Of a stretch of 64,000 nucleotides of DNA, positions 1 to 7,840 are shown one piece after another (positions within the stretch are counted from its first letter, which is position 1; each line of letters begins with the position of its first letter). Below the pieces are notes generated by a model, which saw only the letters and a program-made list of their open reading frames with translations, did no database searches and was not told the DNA's origin. Made by a program: the position numbers and the translations under genes. The DNA is from Streptomyces marispadix (GTDB lineage Bacteria > Actinomycetota > Actinomycetes > Streptomycetales > Streptomycetaceae): NCBI RefSeq assembly GCF_022524345.1, contig NZ_JAKWJU010000002.1:248001-312000 (forward strand), written 5' to 3'.

Positions 1-161
1 GCCGCCCGGGGGCTCCTGGGCCGGTTGTCCGGTTGTGCTCACACGACCGATCATAAAAGGGCCCTCTGGTGGAGCCCGCGGGTTGCGGGCACACTTCCAA
101 GAGGGTATGGGGCGGCCGGCCCGGGGGCACCCGGGGCCGCGAGGACTGGTGGGAGGCAATC

Positions 162-473
162 GTGGCGGAGCCGGAGTACGACGCGGGCGGGGTCCGAATA
201 CGGCGGATGCTCCGTTCACTCACACGTGCGGGTCATGTCCTTGTGCGGGACGGGCAGTTGGTGCTGATGACCAGCTACGGCAGCGAGATCGACAGCGCTC
301 CGGTCGACAAGGTCCGCATCAGCGGCTACGGCATGCCGGACAGCGCGCTGGCGACCCTCGGCGGTACGCGCTATGTGCTCCAGTTCGGCCTGGGCCGCCG
401 TGCGGGCCTGCTGAACGCGGTACGCACGGCGCGTGCCAAGGCCGCCGCCGAGCGGGGAGTGCTCGGCACCTGA
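162..473 (+). CDS. Small conserved protein of unknown function
   Basis: A 103-residue soluble protein that I do not recognise as a named family. I start it at a GTG at 162 because a GGGAGG at 151-156 lies five bases upstream; the in-frame ATG at 69 would add Gly/Arg-rich sequence that does not look coding. It has no signal peptide or membrane segment. The middle is hydrophilic with a DGQLVLMTSYGSEIDSAP stretch and the C-terminus is Ala/Arg rich. It precedes an RsbW-like ATPase gene by 159 bases on the same strand, so a role beside that protein is possible but not shown. A GGGTAT at 103-108 resembles a stress-sigma -10 element but lacks a convincing -35. Confidence 0.7.
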   Translation: MAEPEYDAGGVRIRRMLRSLTRAGHVLVRDGQLVLMTSYGSEIDSAPVDKVRISGYGMPDSALATLGGTRYVLQFGLGRRAGLLNAVRTARAKAAAERGVLGT

Positions 474-632
474 GGGCCGGTGGCCGGGCGACGGCCGGTC
501 GCGCGTACCTGCTCGCGTTGCGGGACATCAGGCACCGTTTCATCCTGAGCGTGTGTCTTTCCTCACATATGTCTCGCAGGTTGCGCAGGTACCGGTCCGC
601 TCCCTGATCGCACGAGCCGGGGAGCCGCTGCC

Positions 633-1334
633 ATGACCGCCCGTACCACGGGGAGGTCGCGCACCCACTGCGCGGTCGAGTTCCAGGCGCTGCCCTCACG
701 GATCGGGCAGGTGCGCCGGATCGTCGCCGCGCAGCTGCGCTACTGGCGGCTGGAGCCGCTCATCGACGCGGCCGCGCTCGGTGTGACCGAGCTGCTCACC
801 AACGTCCACAGGCACACCGGCTCCGACAAGCACTGCACCGTGGAGATCGTCTTCCGCAGGGACCATCTGACGGTGTCCGTACGGGATCACGACCCGCGTC
901 TGCCACGGGTGCGCTCCGCCGAGCCGTCCGCGACCAACGGGCGCGGGCTCGCGCTCATCGCAGCCGTCAGCGCGAGCTGGGGCATGCGGGCGCAGAACGA
1001 CGGCTCCGGGAAGGTCGTCTGGTTCACGCTGCCCGTCGCGCTGGGCACGCCCCCGCCGCGTGCGGGGGGAGGTGCGTCGGCGGCGTCCGGCGAGGCCGGG
1101 GTGCCCGCGCTCGCGGGCGCGGCCGGTACGGCGACGAGCGCGGGCACGGGCACGAGCGCGGGCACGGGTACGGGCTCTGGTCCCGGGTCTGGTCCCGGGG
1201 CTGGTCCCGGCGGCGGCGCGATGGACTTCACGGCCGAAGGGGTGCCCGGCACGGTGTCCCAGGGCCAGGTCGTCACAGGGCCGGGTGTGGCCGGGCCAGG
1301 CATGACCGGACCCGGCATCACGGGTCTGGCGTAA
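633..1334 (+). CDS. RsbW/anti-sigma-like ATP-binding protein with repeat-rich tail
   Basis: 233 residues. The first 135 or so form a GHKL HATPase fold of the anti-sigma-factor/serine kinase type that is abundant in Streptomyces. The N-box is ELLTNVHRH with Asn57, the G1 region is VRDHDP near 85, and the G2 glycines are in NGRGLALI near 103-109. Such proteins bind ATP and often phosphorylate an anti-sigma antagonist or bind a sigma factor; the partner cannot be named here. From about residue 140 the protein turns into a Gly/Pro/Thr/Ala low-complexity tail written by degenerate DNA repeats, and its stop codon sits inside a 14-bp tandem repeat. CGGGGAG at 618-624 supports the ATG at 633. Confidence 0.85.
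   Translation: MTARTTGRSRTHCAVEFQALPSRIGQVRRIVAAQLRYWRLEPLIDAAALGVTELLTNVHRHTGSDKHCTVEIVFRRDHLTVSVRDHDPRLPRVRSAEPSATNGRGLALIAAVSASWGMRAQNDGSGKVVWFTLPVALGTPPPRAGGGASAASGEAGVPALAGAAGTATSAGTGTSAGTGTGSGPGSGPGAGPGGGAMDFTAEGVPGTVSQGQVVTGPGVAGPGMTGPGITGLA
1131..1217 (+). repeat. Low-complexity repeat inside the ATPase tail
   Basis: Repeats of GCGGGCACGGGCACGA type followed by GGTCCCGGGTCT type encode alternating Thr-Gly, Ser-Gly and Pro-Gly. They lie entirely within the C-terminal tail of the HATPase gene. Confidence 0.7.
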
Positions 1335-1376
1335 CGGGTCTGGCATCACGGGTCTGGCGTAGCGGGTCTGGCGTAA
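1321..1376 (+). repeat. Four tandem 14-bp repeats across a stop codon
   Basis: Units CGGGTCTGGCGTAA (1321-1334), CGGGTCTGGCATCA (1335-1348), CGGGTCTGGCGTAG (1349-1362) and CGGGTCTGGCGTAA (1363-1376). The first unit supplies the last codons and the TAA of the HATPase gene. Upstream coding sequence (about 1275-1320) holds diverged copies. The rest of 1335-1570 has no gene that I can support. Confidence 0.85.
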
Positions 1377-1570
1377 CGGGGCCGCGCTCTCGCCGATGCC
1401 GGGTCCATGCCGCCGAGCCCACTCGGCCGCAGCGAACTCGCCCCGTCCGCCTGCGAGTTGGAGAGCGGACGGCCCAGGACGTGCGAGGACGGCGCACGGG
1501 CGGCTGCCGTACCCGCCCACGCACGGCAGCCCGCTCACACGCCGTCCCCACCGCCTCGCACGGACCGCGC

Positions 1571-4255
1571 TCACTCGGAGGCCACGGCACGCAGCACATT
1601 CAGCCGTGCCGCCCGCCGCGCGGGCCGCAGCCCCGCGACCAGTCCGGCCGCGACACCCACGAGGGCCACCAACGCCAGCCGCCCCGGCGGCAGTTCGAAC
1701 GCGGCCGTCCCGGCGCTGTCGGCGGCACGCACCAGCGCCCAGCCGAGGAAGCCGCCCAGCAGCAGTCCGCCGAGGGTGCCGAACGCCGCCGTCAGCAGCG
1801 ACTCCCAGCGCACCATGGCCCGCAGTTGCGCCCGTGTCTGCCCGACGGCACGCAACAGGCCCAGTTCACGGGTGCGTTCGTGCAGCGCCAGGGTGAGGGT
1901 GTTGGCGATGCCCAGCAGCGCGATGAGGACCGCCAGGGCGAGAAGGGCGTAGACGAGCGTGAGCATCATGTCGATGCCGGCCGCCGAACTCTCCGCGTAC
2001 TCCTCGCGTGTCTGCACCGAGGGCCCGCCGTAGGGACGTACCGCCTCGCTCACCGCCGCCTTGCCGTCCTCCGGAGCGACCCCGTCGGCGAAGACGACCG
2101 CCAGCAGCGTGTCGGAGTCCTGTGTGCGGTGCGGCTGCCAGGCGTGGCGCCCGATGACGTAGTCGCCCGCCAGTTCGTTGCGGTCGAAGACGGCTCTCAC
2201 GGTGAAGCGTTCGCGGTCGCCGTCGGTGAAGGCCAGCTCCACGGCCGAGCCGGTGTGCCAGCCGTGCTTGTCCGCCTCGTCGGCGGAGACGGCGAGGCCG
2301 TCCGTGCCGAGGGAGCCGAACGAGCCGTGTACGCCGGTCAGTTGGAGGACGTCGCGGAGACGGGCCGGGTCGGCGACGGTCAGCTCCTTGCCGCCGCCCT
2401 CGACGCGTGCGACGCCCTTGCCGAGGCCCAGAGCGGTGGACACCTCGGGCAGTGCCTCGACGCGTGAGGCGAGCTTGGGGCTGAGCCCGCTGCCTCCGGC
2501 GCCGAACGCGGGTGCGCTGACGGCGACGTCGCCCGCGAAGGAGCGGGAGACGGCAGCGTCCATCGTCGCCTTCGTGGACGAGGCGAAGACGGTGAACAGC
2601 GACACCACCGCCACCCCCGTCATCAGCGCGGTCGCCGTGGCGGCGGTGCGCTTCGGGCTGCGCAGCGCGTTGCGCTGGGCGAGCGCCCCCGTGACGCCCC
2701 GCAGCCGGGCCACGGGCCTTCCCAGCACCCGTACGGCGGCCGAGGCCGCGGCCGGACCCAGCACCAGGAACGCGGCGAACACCGCGACCGCTCCCGCACC
2801 CGCCAGCCACACCGAACGCGGGTCGCCCGCCGCGCCCAGCACCGTCGTCCCAGCGCCCGCCGCCGCGAGCAGCGCACCGGCGAGGGTACGGACGCGGGGC
2901 ACACGCGTCCTCTCCGCGGACGTCTCACGCAGCGCCGCCAGTGGTGCGGTGCGTGACGCCCGTACGGCGGGCAGCAGCGCCGAGCTCACGCACACCAGCA
3001 CGCCGACGGCCGGAGGCAGCGCCATGGAGAGCGCGCTGACGACCAGTGAGCCTTCGGGGAACGGGAAGCCGACAGCGGGGAAGAGCGCCTGCAACCCGGC
3101 CGCGATGCCGATTCCCCCGGCGAGCCCGGCCGCCGACGCGACCAGCCCCACGACGACGGCCTCGGTGAGGGTGGCGCCGAGCACCTGGCGGCGTGAGGCG
3201 CCGAGTGCCCGCAACAGGGCGTTCTCCCGGGTGCGTTGGGCGATGACGATGGCGAAGGTGTTGTGGATCGAGAAGACCGCGACGAGCAGTGCGATGCCGG
3301 AGAAGACCAGCAGCAGCGACGTGAAGAGCGTGAGGAACTGACCGGAGATCATCTCCTGGTCCTCCTCGGCGACCCGCTGCCCCGTGACGGCCTCTGCCGA
3401 CTTCGGCAGGACGGGCTTCAGCGCGTTGACCAGCTCCTGCTGACCGGTTCCCTCCGAGGCCCGCACCTGGATCGACGCGGCGCGGTCCTTCCCCGGCATC
3501 AGATACCGCTCGGCGTCGCCGAGGGTCAGGCCCGCGAAGGTGACCTGGCCCATGCCGTCCTGGCCTCCGAAGGACGCCAGTCCGACGATCTTCACCCGTA
3601 CCGGGTCGGGCGTGCGCAGCGTGGTGGTGTCGCCGATGTGCAGTCCGCCTCGCCGGGCGGCGCCCTTGTTCAGTACGGCCTCGCCGGAACGGGCCGGTGC
3701 CCGCCCCTGGGCCAGGGTGTACGGATTCAGCTCGGGGTCGTCGATCCAGTTCCCGGCGAGGGTGGGCGGGCCCTGGCCGCCGACGGGCTTGCCGTCGGCG
3801 CCGATGATCTGGCCCATGCCCTCGACCGACGGCTCGGCGGCCGCGACGCCCGGCACCTCGCGGATGCGCCCCAGCACGCCGGTGTCGATCGGCTGCCGGG
3901 TGCCCTGGGCGTTGCCCGCCGTGGTGATGACGCTGTCGCTGCGTACGACGGCGTCGGTGCCTGCCGCCGCGTTGCCGAACATGGTGTCGAAGCTGGCGCG
4001 CAGGGTGTCGCCCATGACGAGCGTCCCTGCGACGAAGGAGACGCCTAGCAGCACGGCGGCGAAGGTGCCGGTGAAGCGCCGCTTGTGGGTGCGCAGCGAG
4101 GCCAGGCTGAGGCGCAGCGCGGCGAGCGCTCCCGCGCGGCGGGTGCGCGCACGCCCGTACGGGCCCGGGGACGCCGGGTGCCCGTGGCCTTCCGGGGCGG
4201 GGCCGCCGGGCGCACGGCTGCCCTGTCCCGGGCCGTGGTCGGTGACGGTGGTCAT
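1571..4255 (-). CDS. ABC transporter permease, FtsX/MacB type
   Basis: 894 residues, the usual size of the Streptomyces FtsX-like permeases with two FtsX domains. An N-terminal membrane segment (about residues 58-80) is followed by a large extracellular MacB-PCD-like region. Next come the first FtsX domain, with RTRENALLRALGASRRQVLG on its cytoplasmic loop, several central membrane segments, a second extracellular domain, and a C-terminal FtsX domain with RTRELGLLRAVGQTRAQLR. It should form the membrane part of a lipoprotein- or peptide-type exporter or mechanotransmission complex with the ATPase encoded just upstream. The ATG at 4255 overlaps the ATPase stop as ATGA, so translation is probably coupled. 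The substrate is unknown. Confidence 0.93.
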   Translation of the reverse strand: MTTVTDHGPGQGSRAPGGPAPEGHGHPASPGPYGRARTRRAGALAALRLSLASLRTHKRRFTGTFAAVLLGVSFVAGTLVMGDTLRASFDTMFGNAAAGTDAVVRSDSVITTAGNAQGTRQPIDTGVLGRIREVPGVAAAEPSVEGMGQIIGADGKPVGGQGPPTLAGNWIDDPELNPYTLAQGRAPARSGEAVLNKGAARRGGLHIGDTTTLRTPDPVRVKIVGLASFGGQDGMGQVTFAGLTLGDAERYLMPGKDRAASIQVRASEGTGQQELVNALKPVLPKSAEAVTGQRVAEEDQEMISGQFLTLFTSLLLVFSGIALLVAVFSIHNTFAIVIAQRTRENALLRALGASRRQVLGATLTEAVVVGLVASAAGLAGGIGIAAGLQALFPAVGFPFPEGSLVVSALSMALPPAVGVLVCVSSALLPAVRASRTAPLAALRETSAERTRVPRVRTLAGALLAAAGAGTTVLGAAGDPRSVWLAGAGAVAVFAAFLVLGPAAASAAVRVLGRPVARLRGVTGALAQRNALRSPKRTAATATALMTGVAVVSLFTVFASSTKATMDAAVSRSFAGDVAVSAPAFGAGGSGLSPKLASRVEALPEVSTALGLGKGVARVEGGGKELTVADPARLRDVLQLTGVHGSFGSLGTDGLAVSADEADKHGWHTGSAVELAFTDGDRERFTVRAVFDRNELAGDYVIGRHAWQPHRTQDSDTLLAVVFADGVAPEDGKAAVSEAVRPYGGPSVQTREEYAESSAAGIDMMLTLVYALLALAVLIALLGIANTLTLALHERTRELGLLRAVGQTRAQLRAMVRWESLLTAAFGTLGGLLLGGFLGWALVRAADSAGTAAFELPPGRLALVALVGVAAGLVAGLRPARRAARLNVLRAVASE

Positions 4256-4995
4256 GCCGTCACCCCCGCCGTGTCGAAGTCCTTGAGCCTGTCGAGGACC
4301 CGCTGCGCGGTGGGCGCGTCCATGCGGTCCACGAGCCGCCCGTCGGCGAGGAAGACCACCTCGTCGGCGTGTGCGGCGGCCACGGGGTCGTGGGTGACCA
4401 TGACGACCGTGCGGCTGGTCTGCCGTACCGCGTCGCCGAGCAGCCGCAGCACCTCCTCGCCGGAGCGGGAGTCGAGATTGCCGGTGGGCTCGTCGGCGAA
4501 GACCACGTCGGGCCTGCCCGCGAACGCCCTTGCTACGGCGACTCGTTGCTGCTGGCCTCCGGAGAGTTCGCCCGGCCTGTGGTGCAGCCTGTCGCGCAGC
4601 CCTACGACGTCGATGAGCGCGTCGGTCCACTCCGTGTCCGTACGGCGTCCCGCGAGGTCGCGGGGCAGGCTGATGTTCTCCGCGACGGTAAGCGTCGGCA
4701 CCAGGTTGAAGGACTGGAAGACGAAGCCGACGCGTTCGCGGCGCAGCAGCGTCAGCCGCCTGTCGCTGAGGGCACCGAGTTCGGTGCCGCCGATGTGGGC
4801 GGTCCCCGAGGTGAGGGTGTCCAGCCCCGCGGCACAGTGCATCAGCGTCGACTTGCCGGACCCTGAGGGCCCCATGATGGCGGTGAACCGGCCGGCGGTG
4901 AAGCCGAGGGAGACGCCGTCCAGCGCCCGCACCGCGGCCTCACCGCTGCCGTAGATCTTCACCGCGTCGGTGACGTGTGCGGCGAGATCGCTCAT
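4252..4995 (-). CDS. ABC transporter ATP-binding protein, LolD/MacB type
   Basis: 247 residues with a complete ABC ATPase set: Walker A GPSGSGKST near 42-50, Q-loop VFQSFNLVPTL, signature LSGGQQQRVAVARAF, Walker B VVFADEPTGNLD and H-loop MVTHDP. The LVPTLTV and EPTGNLDS variants are typical of the MacB/LolD/FtsE group that pairs with FtsX permeases, matching the next gene. The start ATG (4995) overlaps the stop of the upstream SHOCT gene as ATGA and its stop overlaps the permease start, so the three genes form one tightly coupled unit. Confidence 0.96.
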   Translation of the reverse strand: MSDLAAHVTDAVKIYGSGEAAVRALDGVSLGFTAGRFTAIMGPSGSGKSTLMHCAAGLDTLTSGTAHIGGTELGALSDRRLTLLRRERVGFVFQSFNLVPTLTVAENISLPRDLAGRRTDTEWTDALIDVVGLRDRLHHRPGELSGGQQQRVAVARAFAGRPDVVFADEPTGNLDSRSGEEVLRLLGDAVRQTSRTVVMVTHDPVAAAHADEVVFLADGRLVDRMDAPTAQRVLDRLKDFDTAGVTA

Positions 4996-5324
4996 GCCGG
5001 GCCGTCCTTCGGCCTGGCGCCCTCCTCCAGTACGGACAGCCGCCGCCAGTACTCGTCCTCGTCGATCTCGCCCTTGGCGAAGCGCCGTGCGAGCAGGTCG
5101 ACGGGTGAGTCCTCGCCGCGGGGGCCTCCGGCCGGTACGGGGCCGTGTCCGCGACCGGGACCGTACCCAGGTCCGCTCCAGGGGCCGCTCCATGGGCCGC
5201 GTCCGCGCCAGACGGTGCGCCGCAGCAGGACGACCACCCCGGCGATCACCGCCGCCCAGACCAGCGGGAAGAACAGGATCCACGGGCCGGGGCCCGCTCC
5301 GTGCCACTGTGCGAGGTCGAACAT
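4992..5324 (-). CDS. Small membrane protein with SHOCT domain
   Basis: 110 residues. One N-terminal membrane segment (WILFFPLVWAAVIAGVVVLL), a Gly/Pro/Trp-rich linker and a C-terminal SHOCT-type helix pair (LLARRFAKGEIDEDEYWRRL). SHOCT segments are short oligomerisation-like domains often at the ends of actinobacterial membrane proteins. It leads the ABC operon and is coupled to the ATPase by an ATGA overlap, so it may be an accessory or assembly factor. Starts at ATG 5324 or GTG 5327 are both possible behind GAGGAG at 5334-5339. Confidence 0.85.
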   Translation of the reverse strand: MFDLAQWHGAGPGPWILFFPLVWAAVIAGVVVLLRRTVWRGRGPWSGPWSGPGYGPGRGHGPVPAGGPRGEDSPVDLLARRFAKGEIDEDEYWRRLSVLEEGARPKDGPA

Positions 5325-5547
5325 CACTCTCAACTCCTCGGTCGCGAAGGGCTTCTGCCTCTTCCTTCGCTACCGAGAGTCGCCCGGTGAGGGGGCAGCC
5401 GTCGTCGTACGGCCAGCGGCTCCTCGCCTGCTCCCCGTGGAGTACCGGGAGGCGCGAGCGCTGCTGCGGGAGGGGACGCCGCCGGGCGTGCCCGCCTCCC
5501 TTGGTGCGGATAGCCGGTGGCGGCGCCGGGAACGCCGACGGCCGGTG

Positions 5548-5931
5548 TCAGAAGGTGACGGCGATCCCGATGTGGGGGCGCCGGCCGAGCCTCAGCAGGG
5601 CCCCGCCGGTGTCGGTGACGCGGAACTGCCAGCCGTACTTGCGGCCCATCGCCTTGCGTAACCGGTCCAGCCCGCCCGGCTCCGTCATCAGCCGTGCGCT
5701 GCCCTCGGCGCTCTCCGCGTCCTGTGCCGTACGGCCGCGGGCGTCGCACGGGGTGACCGTGACGCGGGCTCCGTTGCGCACCCGCTTGACCTTGCCGCTG
5801 TCGGCGCGGGTCCATACGAGGAGTTCACCGGCGTCCTCGACCGCCCAGACGGGGGTGGCGACGGCGGTCCCGTCGCGCTTGAACGTCGTGAGGCTGACGT
5901 AGCGGCTTGCGGCGATCTGCGGTGGCGTCAC
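5548..5931 (-). CDS. PPOX-class F420-dependent oxidoreductase
   Basis: 127 residues, full length for the small split-barrel pyridoxamine-phosphate-oxidase-like family that uses F420 (or FMN) as cofactor in actinobacteria. Recognisable features are the opening RYVSLTTFKRDGTAVATPVW, the central ADSGKVKRVRNGARVTVTPCDARG and the final W-x-F-R-V-T strand. The substrate is not predictable. Translation starts at GTG 5931. It is monocistronic as far as can be seen; the GNAT gene ends 90 bases upstream on the same strand. Confidence 0.88.
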   Translation of the reverse strand: MTPPQIAASRYVSLTTFKRDGTAVATPVWAVEDAGELLVWTRADSGKVKRVRNGARVTVTPCDARGRTAQDAESAEGSARLMTEPGGLDRLRKAMGRKYGWQFRVTDTGGALLRLGRRPHIGIAVTF

Positions 5932-6021
5932 GCCACGAGGCTACGCCCGGGGCCCGGCCGCCAGTGCGGCGGACGGGGAAGGCGATCGCGGGTCGCCCAG
6001 GCGCCGCGTCAACTCCCGGTC

Positions 6022-6573
6022 CTAAGCGGCGAGTTCGCGCCGCATGCAGACCCTGGGCCAGCGGTCCAGGCCCACATGGGCCTCCTCGGCGCGGATGCGG
6101 CGCAGCCCCGGCGTCAGCTCGTCCCCGGCGAGCACGCGGAAGCCGCAGCGCTTGTAGTAGGGCGCGTTCCACGGCACCCGCTCGAAGGTGCACAGCGTCA
6201 GGGCGGGGACGCCGGCGGCCGCCGCCCGCGCGGCGACGTGGTCGATCAGGGCGCGGCCGATGCCCTTGCGGGAGCTGCCGGGATCGACGGACACCTGCTC
6301 GATGTGGACGTTGCCGTCGAGGGGTTCGGCCAGTACGTACGCCACCGGGCGCTCGGCGGCCGTCTCGTACGGGCCGTGCTCCTCGGCGACCCACAGCCCG
6401 CCGTTGTGAACGTAGCGCCGCAGCACGGGAATCGGCGGCGGCGAGTCGTCCGCGACCCGGTCCATGCCGAGTTCGCGGAAGAGGCCGCCCGCCGCTCGCT
6501 CGATCTCCTGGACCCGCCGCAGATCCCTCTCGGCCCCTGCCCTGATGTGCACCGTCGTCATCTCGTCGTTCAT
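6022..6573 (-). CDS. GNAT family N-acetyltransferase
   Basis: 183 residues with a GNAT core: acetyl-CoA loop VSVDPGSSRKGIGRALIDHV (R/Q-x-x-G-x-G/A motif), an earlier strand VHIEQ and a C-terminal APYYKRCGFRV. The substrate is unknown. It lies four bases after the ROK regulator stop on the same strand, so the two are probably cotranscribed. ATGs at 6573 and 6561 are both feasible starts. Confidence 0.88.
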   Translation of the reverse strand: MNDEMTTVHIRAGAERDLRRVQEIERAAGGLFRELGMDRVADDSPPPIPVLRRYVHNGGLWVAEEHGPYETAAERPVAYVLAEPLDGNVHIEQVSVDPGSSRKGIGRALIDHVAARAAAAGVPALTLCTFERVPWNAPYYKRCGFRVLAGDELTPGLRRIRAEEAHVGLDRWPRVCMRRELAA

Positions 6574-6577
6574 CCCG

Positions 6578-7813
6578 TCAGCGTCCCGTCAGCGTCCCGA
6601 GCGGGTCGTCCAGTACGGGCTGCCAGGCGAGTTCGGCGGCGCCGACGAGACTGTTGTGCGCGAGCGAACTGGGCAGGACCGGCACGCTGCCGCTCCTCCC
6701 CCACAGGCTGCGGTCGGCGATCACCGCGCGCAGCCGTTCGCCGTCGGTCTCCAGCAGCGCGCGGTGCAGACCGCCGAGGATGACCCGGTCGGGGTTGAGG
6801 ATGTTGACGAGCCCGGCGATGCCCAGTCCGAGCCGGTCGATCAGGGTCTCCACCGCCGTGCGCACGGCCGGATCGGTGTCGTACTCCTCGCGGATCAGCT
6901 CCTGGGCGCGCTTGAGGAGCGAGATCTCCGGCCCGGGTTCGCGACCGGCGGCCTCCAGGAAGGCGAGCGGGTCGGTCTCCACGTCCAGGCAGCCCCGGCT
7001 GCCGCAGTGGCAGGGCCGCCCGCCGGGATCGACGGTGAGGTGTCCCACCTCCAGCGCGAGGCCGGAACTCCCGGTGTGCAGGCGCCCGTCGAGTACGAGC
7101 GCGCCGCCGACGCCGCGGTGCCCGGTCCCCACGACGAGCAGATGGCGGGCGCCGCGGCCCGCGCCGTGGCGGTGCTCGGCGAGGGCGGCGAGGTTGATGT
7201 CGTTGGCGGCGTAGCCGGTCGCCGTCGCCTCCCCGGAGGGTCCGCTGACGCGGGCCTCGGCCAGCGCGCGGGTGAAGATCTCCCGTACGGGGGCGCCCAC
7301 TTCCCACGCCAGATGCAGGGGGTTGATCGCGGTGCCCTCGGGTTCGGCGACGGCCGAGGGCACGGCGAGACCCGCGCCCACACAGCGGCGTCCGGTGGTC
7401 TTCAGCAGCTCCGCGCCGGAGGCGACGACCTCGCGGAGGATCTCCGCCGGATCGGCCGCGGCCGTGCCGGAGCCCGGTGCGGTGGCGACGATGTGACCGC
7501 CGAGACCGACCAGTGCGGCGCGGTAGCCGTCGGCGTGGACCTGTGCGGCGAGCACGACGGGGCCTTCGGCTTTCACGGAGAGCCGGTGCGAGGGCCGGCC
7601 CTGGGTTCCGGAGGCGGCGCCGGGCCGGGAGTCGACCGTGATCAGGCCGAGCGACTCCAGCTCGGCGGCGACGGCGCCCGCGGTCGCCCTCGTCACGCCG
7701 AGTTCGGCGGTGAGCGCGGCCCGGGTGGGCGCCCTGCCGGTGTGTACGAGTTCCAGCGCCGGGCCGAGAGCGCCGCGGCCTCGCTCCAATTTGCTTGTAC
7801 GCGTCGGGGTCAC
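6578..7813 (-). CDS. ROK family transcriptional regulator
   Basis: 411 residues. An N-terminal winged helix (ALTAELGVTRATAGAVAAELESLGLITV) is followed by a ROK sugar-kinase-like domain with GLAVPSAV, GTGHRGVGGALV and the zinc site CHCGSRGCLDVE. This is the NagC/XylR architecture, usually repressing sugar uptake or metabolism genes. I choose GTG 7813 (VTPTRTSKLERG). That start is only 17 bases from the MFS start on the other strand, so the divergent MFS gene is the obvious target. The inducer is probably a sugar exported or imported by that MFS protein, or a relative, but this is inference. Confidence 0.9.
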   Translation of the reverse strand: MTPTRTSKLERGRGALGPALELVHTGRAPTRAALTAELGVTRATAGAVAAELESLGLITVDSRPGAASGTQGRPSHRLSVKAEGPVVLAAQVHADGYRAALVGLGGHIVATAPGSGTAAADPAEILREVVASGAELLKTTGRRCVGAGLAVPSAVAEPEGTAINPLHLAWEVGAPVREIFTRALAEARVSGPSGEATATGYAANDINLAALAEHRHGAGRGARHLLVVGTGHRGVGGALVLDGRLHTGSSGLALEVGHLTVDPGGRPCHCGSRGCLDVETDPLAFLEAAGREPGPEISLLKRAQELIREEYDTDPAVRTAVETLIDRLGLGIAGLVNILNPDRVILGGLHRALLETDGERLRAVIADRSLWGRSGSVPVLPSSLAHNSLVGAAELAWQPVLDDPLGTLTGR

Positions 7814-7830
7814 CCCTCTATTCTCGCTTT

Positions 7831-7840
7831 GTGTCGACAC
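7831..7840. promoter_or_regulatory. Perfect 10-bp palindrome at the MFS start codon
   Basis: GTGTCGACAC reads the same on both strands and begins exactly at the chosen GTG of the MFS gene, in the 17-base ROK/MFS divergent gap region. It could be an operator on leaderless or very short-leader transcripts, or a chance SalI-containing palindrome. Confidence 0.4.

Noticed and set aside
101..110. GGGTAT as a sigma-B-type -10 before the first gene
   Set aside because: No GNNT-type -35 at the right distance; mentioned only as a weak hint.
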